In this document: positions 31,495 to 40,080 of the stretch, piece after piece
Layout of the letters: every line of letters starts with the position of its first letter
How positions within the stretch are numbered: the first letter of the stretch is position 1
DNA from: Betaproteobacteria bacterium
GTDB lineage: Bacteria > Pseudomonadota > Gammaproteobacteria > Burkholderiales > Usitatibacteraceae
NCBI GenBank assembly: GCA_016709665.1
Contig: JADJMI010000001.1
Location: 124,001-188,000 of the forward strand
Reading direction: 5' to 3'
DNA length: 64,000 nt
Program-made: the position numbers and the translations under genes
The notes under the pieces: generated by a model
The model's database searches: none
What the model was told of the DNA's origin: nothing
What the model saw: only the letters and a program-made list of their open reading frames with translations

Positions 31495-32571
31495 TCAGCG
31501 CGATTCGCCTATCGACACCCCGATTCCGAGGTAGCTGTCCTTGTGGTTGTAGTCGATGAGGCTCTCGGCATACCCGTGGTAGGCCTGCACGTAGGCGCGC
31601 AAGCTGTCCACGCAAAGCCACGACGGCCAGGCCTGCCGGCACAGGGGCGCGGAGAGGTCCAGCTGGATCGCCCCGCGGCTGCGGGTGCCCGAGCGCAGCG
31701 AGTGTCGCCCCGTGGCCGAGAGTTGCACGCCGTTCGCGAAAGCGTGGGAGACCTGCAGGTCCGCGCGGCCGTAGTAGTCCTCGATGTCCGGGTTGTCGTC
31801 GATGCCGTTCTCGCGCAGGCGCGTCCATGCGCGCAGGGTGACGAGCGTCGCGCCCTTCTCCGCGCGCACGAAGGCGATGGCGCGGTTCCAGCTGCGCGAG
31901 AGTTCGCCGCCCTGCCCGTTGGAGTTGTGGTTGAGCGAAAGCCCGAAGTGGCCCACCCGCCAGCCGGCCCAGTCGAGGCCCGGCGGCTCGTAGGTGTACA
32001 GGAGCTCCGGTTCGTAGCTCGACTCGCGGAAGGGCCGCGAGGCGTCGCCGTTCCACAATTGCCAGTGCGACACCTGCGTGTAGCCGAACCACAGGTCGTG
32101 GCGCCCGCGGTCGTCCTTGGGCCAGAGATGGCCCTTGAAGGAGAACTGGAACTTGGCCTCGGTCGCCTGGCGCTCCGTCGGCAGGAGCAACGGCGAGGCG
32201 CCCTCGCCCGCCCGGACGGGCGCGAGGTTGGGGTTCTTCGCGCGGAAGGCGGGCAGGAAGTAGTTGCCGTGGTATTCCCCGGCGTGCCAGGCCGAACGCT
32301 CCTTCGCGTCGCCCCACAATCGGCGGAACTGCGAGGCCGAGGCCTCCTTGCCCGGCGCGAGGTCCGTGGCGGGCGGCGGGCGCGCCGCCGGCACCACCAC
32401 GGCGGGAGCGGGGGGCCGCGGCGAGACCAGGGCCTCGAAGCAGGCCTTCCGCTCCGCGGCCCGATCGCCGGGAAAACGCTGGACGCAGGCCTCGAGTTCT
32501 TCCGCGGTGGGCGCCGCGAACGCGCCCGGCGCGAGGACCGCGAGCGCGACCGCCGCGAAGGCCTCCCTCAA
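31495..32571 (-). CDS. pldA: Outer-membrane phospholipase A1 (PldA family)
   Basis: A 358-residue outer-membrane phospholipase. The catalytic His-Ser-Asn region is seen as LNHNSNGQGG, with the family signatures YTQVSHWQLWN and YEPELLYTY before it. The likely start is TTG at 32571: it overlaps the M20 stop as TTGA and gives a good signal peptide (REAFAAVALAVLAPGAFA, then APT). No ATG or GTG is available in that stretch. About 60 residues of Ala/Pro-rich linker precede the barrel. The enzyme degrades mislocalised phospholipids in the outer leaflet and is activated by dimerisation with calcium. Confidence 0.88.
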   Translation of the reverse strand: MREAFAAVALAVLAPGAFAAPTAEELEACVQRFPGDRAAERKACFEALVSPRPPAPAVVVPAARPPPATDLAPGKEASASQFRRLWGDAKERSAWHAGEYHGNYFLPAFRAKNPNLAPVRAGEGASPLLLPTERQATEAKFQFSFKGHLWPKDDRGRHDLWFGYTQVSHWQLWNGDASRPFRESSYEPELLYTYEPPGLDWAGWRVGHFGLSLNHNSNGQGGELSRSWNRAIAFVRAEKGATLVTLRAWTRLRENGIDDNPDIEDYYGRADLQVSHAFANGVQLSATGRHSLRSGTRSRGAIQLDLSAPLCRQAWPSWLCVDSLRAYVQAYHGYAESLIDYNHKDSYLGIGVSIGESR

Positions 32572-34037
32572 GGCGCGGCGGCCACCACCATGGCGGTGGC
32601 GACGGTGACACGCTTGGCGTAGGGCACGTGCAGGAACTCGTTGGGGCCGTGCGCGTTCGACTTCGGGCCGAGCACGCCGGTGACGAGCATCTGCGCCTGG
32701 GGAAACTTCACGCCCAGCATGCCCATGAAGGGAATGGTGCCGCCCTCGCCCATGTAGGCGGCGCTCCTGCCGAAATTGGCCATCGAGGCCGCGTCGAGCG
32801 CGGCCGAAAGCCAGGGCGCGACTGGCGGCGCGTTCCAGCCGGTGGCGGCCGAATCGCCCTCGAAAACGACGCGCGCTCGGTAGGGCGGGTCCGCTTCGAG
32901 CGTCGCCTTGAGGTGCGCTCCGGCCGAGGGGCCGTCGACGAGCGGCGGGATGCGCAGCGACAGCTTGAGCTTCGTGAACGGGCGCTGCACGTTGCCCGCG
33001 GCGCCCGTGGGCGGAAGGCCATCGGCGCCCGTCACCGCGAGGGCGGCGCGCCAGGTGCGGTTCAGCACGAGTTCGGTCGGGTCCTTCGTCACCGGCTCGG
33101 CGAAGAGGGAAGCCGTGCCGTGGTCGTCGCAGCACGCCGCCCACGGGAAGCGCTTCCACACGGAATCGCCCAGGATCGCCGCCGCCTGCGCCGCCTGCGC
33201 GAGGCGGTCGGCAGGAATGTCGCAGTTGAAGGCCGCGGGTTTCACCACGCCGGTGCGCGAATCGTCGATGCGGTCGAGCACCTGCCGCGCGATGCGGAAG
33301 GACGAGGGCACGATGCCGCCGGCATCGCCCGAGTGCACGCCTTCCTCGAGGATCCTCACCTCGAGCGTGCCGTTCACCAGGCCCCGCAGCGAGGTCGTGA
33401 CCCAGAGCTGCTCGTAGTTGCCGGCGCCGGAATCGAGCGCGACGACCAGTTGCACCTCGCCCATGCGCGGCGCGAGGAGGTCCAGGTACGCGGGCAGGTC
33501 GTAGCTGCCGCTTTCCTCGCACGTCTCGATGAGGCCCACGCAGCGCGGCCGGGCGATGCCCTCCGCGTCGAGCGCCATCACCGCCGCGAGGGCCGCGAAG
33601 ACCGCGTAGCCGTCGTCCGCGCCGCCGCGGCCGTAGAGCTTGCCGTCCTCGTAGACGGGGATCCAGGGGCCGAGTCCCTCGCGCCAGCCCGTCATTTCCG
33701 GCTGCTTGTCGAGGTGGCCGTAGAAGAGCACCGGGCGCTCGTCCGAGGCGCCGCGGGTGGCGGGAATGTCGAAGAACAGGACCGGGGTGCGCCCCTCGAT
33801 CCGCACGATGTCGAGCGCGAGTCCGTTCACGCCCTGCGCCTCCACCCAGCGGCGCGCCTGCTGGATGGCCGCCTCGATATGGCCGTTCTTCACCCAATCC
33901 GGGTCGAAATGGGGGCTTTTGGCGGGCAAACGCACGTAATCGATGAGTTGGGGCACGATTTCGGCATCCCATTGGCGGTCGATGCGGCGCGCCAGGGCCT
34001 CGTGGTCGATGGCGGAAAGGTTCGGGCGGGCGGTCAT
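32568..34037 (-). CDS. M20 family metallopeptidase (dipeptidase-like)
   Basis: A 489-residue di-zinc peptidase. Metal ligands and catalytic residues are visible in FYGHLDKQP, YGRGGADDGYA, ETCEESGS and VALDSGAGN, with the lid-domain EGVHSGDAGG. The family includes carnosinase-type dipeptidases and carboxypeptidases acting on short peptides. No signal peptide is seen, so it is cytoplasmic. The last base pair of codons overlaps the TTG start of the phospholipase gene. Confidence 0.88.
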   Translation of the reverse strand: MTARPNLSAIDHEALARRIDRQWDAEIVPQLIDYVRLPAKSPHFDPDWVKNGHIEAAIQQARRWVEAQGVNGLALDIVRIEGRTPVLFFDIPATRGASDERPVLFYGHLDKQPEMTGWREGLGPWIPVYEDGKLYGRGGADDGYAVFAALAAVMALDAEGIARPRCVGLIETCEESGSYDLPAYLDLLAPRMGEVQLVVALDSGAGNYEQLWVTTSLRGLVNGTLEVRILEEGVHSGDAGGIVPSSFRIARQVLDRIDDSRTGVVKPAAFNCDIPADRLAQAAQAAAILGDSVWKRFPWAACCDDHGTASLFAEPVTKDPTELVLNRTWRAALAVTGADGLPPTGAAGNVQRPFTKLKLSLRIPPLVDGPSAGAHLKATLEADPPYRARVVFEGDSAATGWNAPPVAPWLSAALDAASMANFGRSAAYMGEGGTIPFMGMLGVKFPQAQMLVTGVLGPKSNAHGPNEFLHVPYAKRVTVATAMVVAAAP

Positions 34038-34125
34038 GAGGGGGTCCTTCGGAGGCGATGCGCCATTCTACTGCCCCCCGCACGCGTAGAATGGCGGGTT
34101 ACCCGAATCGAGGCCGTCCCCCGCC

Positions 34126-34422
34126 ATGAAGCTTACCGACCTGCACAAGAACGCGGCCCTCAAGGCCGAGAATGCCGTCCGCCACGGCGGCGTGTCCGAC
34201 CGCTACGGCAAGGGCGCGGCCCAGATGCCCGATCGGAAGGAACAGCGCCGGCTCGACGCCGCCGCGGGCCTCGTGCCCTTCGCCTGCAAGCTGCACGGCG
34301 ATCTCGTGAAGCAGCTGCGCGAGCGCGCCGAAGCCGCCGGCGAAGACATCAACCAGACCGTCGACGCGCTCCTGCGCGCCGCGCTCGCCGCCCCGGCCGA
34401 CAAGCCCAGCAAGAAGAAGTAG
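34126..34422 (+). CDS. Conserved small protein of unknown function
   Basis: A 98-residue hydrophilic protein. Residues 50-90 (FACKLHGDLVKQLRERAEAAGEDINQTVDALLRAAL) resemble a ribbon-helix-helix-like or coiled segment; here cited only as KLHGDLVKQLRERA. The C-terminus is lysine-rich. No family is recognised with certainty. It sits four bases upstream of the yaeQ-like gene on the same strand and is probably co-transcribed with it. Confidence 0.7.
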   Translation: MKLTDLHKNAALKAENAVRHGGVSDRYGKGAAQMPDRKEQRRLDAAAGLVPFACKLHGDLVKQLRERAEAAGEDINQTVDALLRAALAAPADKPSKKK

Positions 34423-34426
34423 CCCG

Positions 34427-35272
34427 ATGGCCCTCAAGGCCACCATCTTCAAGGCCGAGATCGTCGTCTCGGACCTCGACCGCGGCCACTTCGCCACGCA
34501 CGCGCTCACGATCGCCCGCCATCCGTCCGAGACCGACGAGCGGATGATGGTGCGCGTGCTCGCCTTCGCGATGAACGCCGACGAGCGGCTCGAATTCGGC
34601 CGAGGGCTCTCCAGCGAGGGCGAGGCGGATCTCGTCCTCACCGACCTCACCGGCGCCATCGACCTGTGGATCGACGTGGGGCTGCCGGACGAGCGCGAGA
34701 TCCGCAAGGCCTGCGGGCGCGCGAAGCGGGTGGCGGTGTTCGTCTACGGAACCGGAGCCGAGATCTGGTGGCGCCAGAACGGCGAGGCGCTTTCCCGCCA
34801 GACGAACCTCGACGTGTTCTCCCTCCCGCCGGAGATCACGCGCGCCTGCGCGAAGCTCGCGGCGCGCAACATGAAGTTGCAGGTCACCCTCCAGGAAGGC
34901 CACCTCTGGCTCTCGTCGGGCGAGGAATCGCTCGCGATCGAGCCCGCGTCCGGAGCGCAGCGGGGACACCGCAAGGACTTGCGAATCATGGCGTTGCGGC
35001 GCCGGCCCTTCCCCGGAATTGACCCGGCCCCTTGCCTTTCATCAACGAATCGGCCCGCGGCGCTAAAGCCCACCCTGTTTGCATCCGATAAGGATCAGGC
35101 CAAACAGGAAGGATGGGTCCATGAAACGCGCCATGAACTGGCTCGCCGTGATCGCGAGCCTGATGCTTCTCGCTGCACATCCGCACGCGCACGCGATCTT
35201 CACCAACGGCGGCTTCGAGAGCAGCCTGCCCCTGGACAATTCGGGGCCCTGGAAATTCGAAAAAGGTCTTAG
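34427..35272 (+). CDS. YaeQ family protein with an unusual C-terminal extension
   Basis: Residues 1-172 match YaeQ: MALKATIFKAEIVVSDLD, ARHPSETDERMMVRVLAFA, LWIDVGLPDEREIRKAC, IWWRQN and LQEGHLWLS. YaeQ has a nuclease-like (PD-(D/E)XK-type) fold and unknown function, and is usually about 180 residues. Here the frame runs on for about 110 further residues of non-family, Arg/Pro-rich sequence. It passes the sigma-28-like promoter and overlaps the start of the next gene by 152 bases. I think the real protein ends near 34965 and the stop has been lost by an indel or mutation. The annotated end is simply where the frame closes. Confidence 0.75.
   Translation: MALKATIFKAEIVVSDLDRGHFATHALTIARHPSETDERMMVRVLAFAMNADERLEFGRGLSSEGEADLVLTDLTGAIDLWIDVGLPDEREIRKACGRAKRVAVFVYGTGAEIWWRQNGEALSRQTNLDVFSLPPEITRACAKLAARNMKLQVTLQEGHLWLSSGEESLAIEPASGAQRGHRKDLRIMALRRRPFPGIDPAPCLSSTNRPAALKPTLFASDKDQAKQEGWVHETRHELARRDREPDASRCTSARARDLHQRRLREQPAPGQFGALEIRKRS
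35064..35091 (+). promoter_or_regulatory. Sigma-28 (FliA)-like promoter upstream of the large secreted protein
   Basis: The sequence has TAAA at 35064-35067 and CCGATAA at 35085-35091, close to the flagellar sigma-28 pattern (TAAA, 15 bases, GCCGATAA). The spacer here is one base longer than the consensus. It lies 29 bases upstream of the ATG at 35121, a suitable distance. It also lies inside the anomalous extension of the yaeQ frame, which supports a true gene end before it. Confidence 0.45.
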
Positions 35273-38200
35273 CGCATCACTGATCGGCAGCGAGCCCTAT
35301 GGCGCCGCGAACTTGCGCCTCACGCCCGGCGGGGGCAACGCCCTCACCTCGCGGCTCGGATCCGTCACGGTGCAGAACACCTCCAACGTCGTGCAGTCCC
35401 CGCGCCTGGGTTCCTATTCGGTCATCGTCAATTCGAACAATGCCGGTTCCTACGGCACCGGCAACAACTACAACCGCATCAAGCAGCAGGACGTCATCAC
35501 CAACGGCGACCGCGACGCGATCGACGGCCAGCTCCACGTGCGCTTCGCCTGGGCCGCCGCGCTCCAGGCCGCGGGCCACGGCCCTTCCGAACAGCCCTAC
35601 ATGTTCATGCAGCTGCGCGACGTGACCCTGGGCACGGTCCTCTGGCAGGAATTCGTCTACGCCGGCGACCCCGCGAAATTCTTCGCGACGGGCGGCGGCT
35701 GGTTCTACACCAACTGGCGCAACACGGACGTCGTCGTCCCCGACTCGTCTCTCGGCCACACGCTCGAGATCGACGTGCTCGCGGCCGGCTGCTCGCAGGG
35801 CGGCCACGGCGGCTACGTGCTCTTCGACGCCTTCGGCTCCGCGGTCGTCCCGCCCTCGGGCACGATCCAGCTGCCGACGCTTCACCTGTCCACGACGAGC
35901 CTGGGCTACAACACGCCGACCGGCGTCCCGGCCGCCTCGCAGACGGTGGTCGTGAGCAACACCGGCACGGCCGACCTGCAGCTCGGCACCTTCACGATCT
36001 CGGGCGCCAACGCATCCGACTTTTCCGTGAGCTACGGCGGCGCGGGGCAGTGCAACGCGGGCGGCATCGTCGCCCCGGGCGCCTCGTGCAACCTCGTCGT
36101 GGGCTTCACGCCCGCCGCCACGGGCGCGAAGTTCGGCTGGCTAACCGTCACATCGAACGACACGTCCGGCTCCGTCGCCCTCCAGGGCAACAACGGCATC
36201 CTCACCGTGACGCCCGCGAGCAGCGACTTCGGCAGTGTCGCGATGGGCGGCACGAGCGGCACCGTGACCTTCACCGCCACCAACGACGGCTCGAGCAACC
36301 TCACGCTCGGCAGCTTCAACCTGAGCGGCGCGAACGCGGCGAGTTTCGCGGTGACGGGCGGAACGTGCACCACCGGCGCGACGCTCGCCCCGGCGGCCTC
36401 CTGCACGATCACGCTCACCTTCTCGCCGGCCGCGGGCGGCGCCTATTCGGCCAACCTCACCGTCAGCTCCAACGCCACCAACGAGTCGGTCGCGCTCACG
36501 GGCACGGGCCTCGCCGTCGCCAACGGCGCCTGCGGCGCCGCGCACCTGGTCGCGGTGACCTCGGCCCCGGCGAGCCTCTGGTGCGCCTCCGGCAACGCGG
36601 GCGCGGTCTCCTCCGCCAACACCAGCTACGACTGGACCTGCGACGGCATCGGCGGGGGATCCAGCGTCGCCTGCTACGCCCCGCGCCAGTACGCCGTTTC
36701 CGCGACGATCGCGGCCGGCAGCGGCACGATCACCCCGTCGCAGGACGTGGCGTACCACGCGCAGCCGCAGTTCACGGTGACGCCGGCCGCGGGCTACACG
36801 CTCCAGTCGGTCACCGGCTGCGGCGGTTCGCTCTCGGGCAGCGTCTACACGGTGGCGCCCGTCACCGCCGCCTGCACGGTCAGCGCCTCGTTCCTGGCGA
36901 ACGTCGCTCCCGTCGCCCAGTCCGTCGCCATCGCCCCGGTCGGGTCGGGCACGCCGCGCTACGGCGACAGCGTCGCGGGCAGCTACACCTATCTCGACAC
37001 CGACGGCGATCTCCAGGACGTCTCGGGTTCCGGCTCGGCGTATCGCTTCGTCCTTTCCGACGACGCCACGCTCGCCACCGCAGGCGACAACGTCGTCGTG
37101 GCGAGCGGCTTCACCGGCGGGGACACGCGCAGCTACGTGGTCCCGTCCGGCGACGTCGGCAAGTACCTCTTCTACTGCGTGACCCCGAAGGCCGCCACCG
37201 GCGTCGCCTCGGGCGCCGAATCGTGCTCGGTCGCCTCGGCGGCCGTCGCCAGGGCGCCGCAGGAGATCCGCTACGGGCCGGCGCCGGCCGTGGCCGTCTC
37301 GGGCCAGGCCCGCGTTTCCGTCGTGGGCGGCGAATCGGGCAACCCGGTCGTCCTCGCCAGCGCGACACCGGCCGTCTGCGCGGTCACGGACACCACGCTC
37401 TCCGGCATCGCCGCGGGCGATTGCATCCTCCGGGGCGGTGGCCGGCCGTTGGGCGGGTGGGGCCTCCGGCAGCGCCCCCGGCCCGCGATCGCCGGGGCGC
37501 AGGTCACCGGCCTCGCCGCGGGCACGTGCATCATCGCCGCCGACCAGGCGGGCAACGCGAACCATCTCGACGCGCCGCAGGCCACGCTCGCCTTCGCCAT
37601 CGGCAAGGGCGACCAGGCCCTCACGCCCGCCCCGATCCCGCAGGTCGTGGTGGGCACGAGCGGCACCATCGGGGCCACGGGCGGCGCTTCCGGCAACCCC
37701 GTGATCTTCACCAACGTCACGCCGTCGGTCTGCGCGCTCGCCGGCAACACGGTGAGCGGCCTGCAATCGGGCGTCTGCCTCATCGCCGCGGACCAGGCCG
37801 GCAACGCCGACTGGAACGACGCGCCGCAGCTCACGCTGCAGGTCCCGGTCGGCCGCGGCGCGCAGGTCATCACGCTGCCGCCGATCCCGACGATCACGCT
37901 GGGCACCGGCACGACGGCCCACCCGACCGGCGGCCCGTCCACCGCACCCGTGGTGCTCAGCTCGCTGACCCCGTCGGTGTGCGTGGTCGAAGGCAACGCC
38001 GTGCGCGCCATCGGCCCGGGTGCCTGCACCGTCGTCGCGACGCAAGGCGGCGACGAAAACTACGAAGCGCCGGTTTCGGTGACGCGGACGGTCATCATCG
38101 ACCGCCTCGACGCGCAGCTCGCGCTCGTGGCGAATCCGGTGCCCGCCAACTACCGCTCGCGCGTCACGCTCGCCTTCGAGGCGAAGGGCAGCTACCGGGA

Positions 38201-39425
38201 AGTCACGGGCGCGGTCGCCTTCCACTACGGCGAGGATCCGATCGTCGGCTGCGGCCAGGTGGCGCTCCGCGAAGGCAGGGCCGAATGCGTGACCAACCGC
38301 CTGCCGGTCGGCCGGCGCGCCGTGACGGCCCGCTACGGTGGCGACGCCTACTACAAGGCCGGCACGGCGCCGGCGCAGGCGATGGTCGTGAGGGCCACCA
38401 ACCCCGGCTCGCGCAATCGCGACGTGACGGGCGACGGCCGCACCGCGCTCTTCTACGAGACGGCCGACGGCGGCTTGTCGATCCAGACCCTCAACGGCCG
38501 CGACCGCGTCCCCTCCGACGGGCAGAACCTGCTTCCGGAAGGCTCGCGCTGGCACGTGACGGGCTTCGGCAATTTCGACGGCGACGCGAACCCGGACGTC
38601 TTCCTCGAGCACGAGGACGGCCGCTTCCGGATCGTGAGCCTCGAAGGCATCGGCATCGTGAAGCGCGCCGACTTCACCGACATCCCCGCCGGCACGAAGG
38701 TCCTCGCCTTCGCGGACTTCGACGGCGACGGCATCGACGATCTCCTCGTGAAGCGACTCGACGGCTCGCTCGCCATCGCGCCCATGAAGGCCGGACGCGT
38801 GGAGGGCAACATCGAGGTGACGGTTCCCGGCGACGGCATCGAGTTCGCGCTCGTGGCCGATTTCAACGGCCTGGGCCACGCGGACCTCGTCCTGCGCACC
38901 CCGACGGGCCTTCGCCTGCAACGCATCGAGAACGGGGCCGCGGCGGACTACGCGGACCTCCCGATGCCCGGCGACGGCTACGCGCTCACCCACACCGGCG
39001 ACTTCGACGGCGACGGCCGCACGGACCTCGTCTTCGAGGACTTCAAGGGGCACGTGATGACCTGGCGCCTGGACGGCATCGCCCTCGCGCGGCAATCGGT
39101 GAACCCCGTGCCGAACGGCTGGAAAGTGACGGACGTCGTGGATTTCGACGCGAGCTTCATCGACGACCTGATCCTCGTGAGCCCGGAAGGCAAGGTGTCC
39201 GTCGCCTACTTCGCGCCCGATCTGGCGAGCCTGAGCATCGGCACGCTCGCCGAGGCGTCGGACTGGAAGCTCTGGCAGGTCGGCGACTACGACGGCGACG
39301 GCTTCCCGGACCTGCTCTTCACGAGCGACAAGGGCGAAGTGGTCGCGGCGCTCTACCAGCAGGGCCTCTACAAGGGCGAGGTGGTGATCCACCTGCCGAC
39401 GCTGCGCTGGAGCGTGATACCGTAA
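35121..39425 (+). CDS. Large secreted multi-domain protein (choice-of-anchor D-type domains plus FG-GAP propeller)
   Basis: A 1434-residue exported protein. The signal peptide ends HPHAHA. It has a DUF642-like N-terminal domain (FTNGGFESS) to about residue 250. Two immunoglobulin-like choice-of-anchor D domains follow (about 255-470), with VSNTGTADLQLGTFTISGAN and TATNDGSSNLTLGSFNLSGA. A cysteine-containing DWTCDG module and bacterial Ig repeats with GGASGNPV and IAADQAGNA come next. From about 1098 there are seven FG-GAP/VCBS repeats (DFDGDGIDDLL, DFDGDGRTDLV, DYDGDGFPDLL) that should fold as a seven-bladed propeller. No sorting signal such as IPTL-CTERM is seen. An adhesin or cell-surface matrix role is likely. 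Ribosome site AGGAAGGA precedes the chosen ATG. Confidence 0.85.
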   Translation: MKRAMNWLAVIASLMLLAAHPHAHAIFTNGGFESSLPLDNSGPWKFEKGLSASLIGSEPYGAANLRLTPGGGNALTSRLGSVTVQNTSNVVQSPRLGSYSVIVNSNNAGSYGTGNNYNRIKQQDVITNGDRDAIDGQLHVRFAWAAALQAAGHGPSEQPYMFMQLRDVTLGTVLWQEFVYAGDPAKFFATGGGWFYTNWRNTDVVVPDSSLGHTLEIDVLAAGCSQGGHGGYVLFDAFGSAVVPPSGTIQLPTLHLSTTSLGYNTPTGVPAASQTVVVSNTGTADLQLGTFTISGANASDFSVSYGGAGQCNAGGIVAPGASCNLVVGFTPAATGAKFGWLTVTSNDTSGSVALQGNNGILTVTPASSDFGSVAMGGTSGTVTFTATNDGSSNLTLGSFNLSGANAASFAVTGGTCTTGATLAPAASCTITLTFSPAAGGAYSANLTVSSNATNESVALTGTGLAVANGACGAAHLVAVTSAPASLWCASGNAGAVSSANTSYDWTCDGIGGGSSVACYAPRQYAVSATIAAGSGTITPSQDVAYHAQPQFTVTPAAGYTLQSVTGCGGSLSGSVYTVAPVTAACTVSASFLANVAPVAQSVAIAPVGSGTPRYGDSVAGSYTYLDTDGDLQDVSGSGSAYRFVLSDDATLATAGDNVVVASGFTGGDTRSYVVPSGDVGKYLFYCVTPKAATGVASGAESCSVASAAVARAPQEIRYGPAPAVAVSGQARVSVVGGESGNPVVLASATPAVCAVTDTTLSGIAAGDCILRGGGRPLGGWGLRQRPRPAIAGAQVTGLAAGTCIIAADQAGNANHLDAPQATLAFAIGKGDQALTPAPIPQVVVGTSGTIGATGGASGNPVIFTNVTPSVCALAGNTVSGLQSGVCLIAADQAGNADWNDAPQLTLQVPVGRGAQVITLPPIPTITLGTGTTAHPTGGPSTAPVVLSSLTPSVCVVEGNAVRAIGPGACTVVATQGGDENYEAPVSVTRTVIIDRLDAQLALVANPVPANYRSRVTLAFEAKGSYREVTGAVAFHYGEDPIVGCGQVALREGRAECVTNRLPVGRRAVTARYGGDAYYKAGTAPAQAMVVRATNPGSRNRDVTGDGRTALFYETADGGLSIQTLNGRDRVPSDGQNLLPEGSRWHVTGFGNFDGDANPDVFLEHEDGRFRIVSLEGIGIVKRADFTDIPAGTKVLAFADFDGDGIDDLLVKRLDGSLAIAPMKAGRVEGNIEVTVPGDGIEFALVADFNGLGHADLVLRTPTGLRLQRIENGAAADYADLPMPGDGYALTHTGDFDGDGRTDLVFEDFKGHVMTWRLDGIALARQSVNPVPNGWKVTDVVDFDASFIDDLILVSPEGKVSVAYFAPDLASLSIGTLAEASDWKLWQVGDYDGDGFPDLLFTSDKGEVVAALYQQGLYKGEVVIHLPTLRWSVIP

Positions 39426-39429
39426 CCCC

Positions 39430-39452
39430 GCCGGCGCGATCCGCACGCCGGC
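39430..39452 (+). terminator. Possible hairpin after the large secreted protein gene
   Basis: Arms GCCGGCG (39430-39436) and CGCCGGC (39446-39452) can form a seven-base stem with a nine-base loop just after the stop codon. There is no T-run, so it may slow or mark termination rather than be a full intrinsic terminator. The next gene starts 17 bases later. Confidence 0.3.
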
Positions 39453-39468
39453 CCCTCACCGGACCGGC

Positions 39469-40080
39469 ATGCGACGCGCCTTCCTCCTCCTGGCTTTCCT
39501 CGGGGCCGCCACCCTCGCGGGTTGCGGCCCGTCTTATCCGAAGCTCCCCAGGCTCGGCACCGACGCCGTCGTGCTCGCGTTCGGCGACAGCCTCACCTTC
39601 GGCACCGGCGCGACGCCCGCCCAGGCCTACCCCGCCGAACTGGAGCGGATGATCGGCCGCAAGGTGGTCGCCGCGGGCGTGCCCGGCGAGGTGTCGGCGG
39701 AAGGCCTGGAACGCCTGCCCCGCCTGCTGGAGGAAACGAAGCCGGCGCTCCTCATCCTGTGCCACGGCGGCAACGATTTCCTGAGGAAGCTCGGCGAGGA
39801 AGGCGCGGCGGCCAACGTGCGCGCCATGGTGCGCCTCGCGCGGCAGCAGGGCGTCGCCGTGATGATCGTCGCGACGCCCAAGCCCGGCTTCGGCGTCTCG
39901 AAGGTGAAGTTCTACGAGGAGATCGGCAAGGAACTCTCGGTGCCCGTCGAGACCGAGGTGCTCGCCGACGTGCTCGGCAGCGGCAGCCTGAAGAGCGACC
40001 TCGTGCACCCCAACGCCGAGGGCTACCGGCGCATCGCCGAAGCGGTGGCGAAGGTGCTGAAGAAGGCCGGCGCCCTCTAG
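39469..40080 (+). CDS. SGNH/GDSL hydrolase lipoprotein (arylesterase/TesA-like)
   Basis: A 203-residue lipoprotein with lipobox LAGC at residues 16-19. The catalytic blocks are FGDSLTFGTG (block I serine), GGNDFL (block III) and DLVHPNAEGY (block V Asp-His). The fold and size match TesA-type lysophospholipase/arylesterases, here anchored in the envelope by lipidation. It overlaps the convergent TonB receptor gene by four bases at its 3' end. Natural ester substrate unknown. Confidence 0.88.
   Translation: MRRAFLLLAFLGAATLAGCGPSYPKLPRLGTDAVVLAFGDSLTFGTGATPAQAYPAELERMIGRKVVAAGVPGEVSAEGLERLPRLLEETKPALLILCHGGNDFLRKLGEEGAAANVRAMVRLARQQGVAVMIVATPKPGFGVSKVKFYEEIGKELSVPVETEVLADVLGSGSLKSDLVHPNAEGYRRIAEAVAKVLKKAGAL

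Noticed and set aside
35000..35120. A cyclic-di-GMP riboswitch before the large secreted protein
   Set aside because: The GGCGCTAAAGCC stretch recalls part of the consensus but the rest of the conserved core is absent. A sigma-28-like promoter explains the motif better.
36050..39652. A 1200-codon plus-strand frame inside the large secreted protein gene
   Set aside because: Frame-shadow of the repeat protein. It lacks a signal peptide and any domain.
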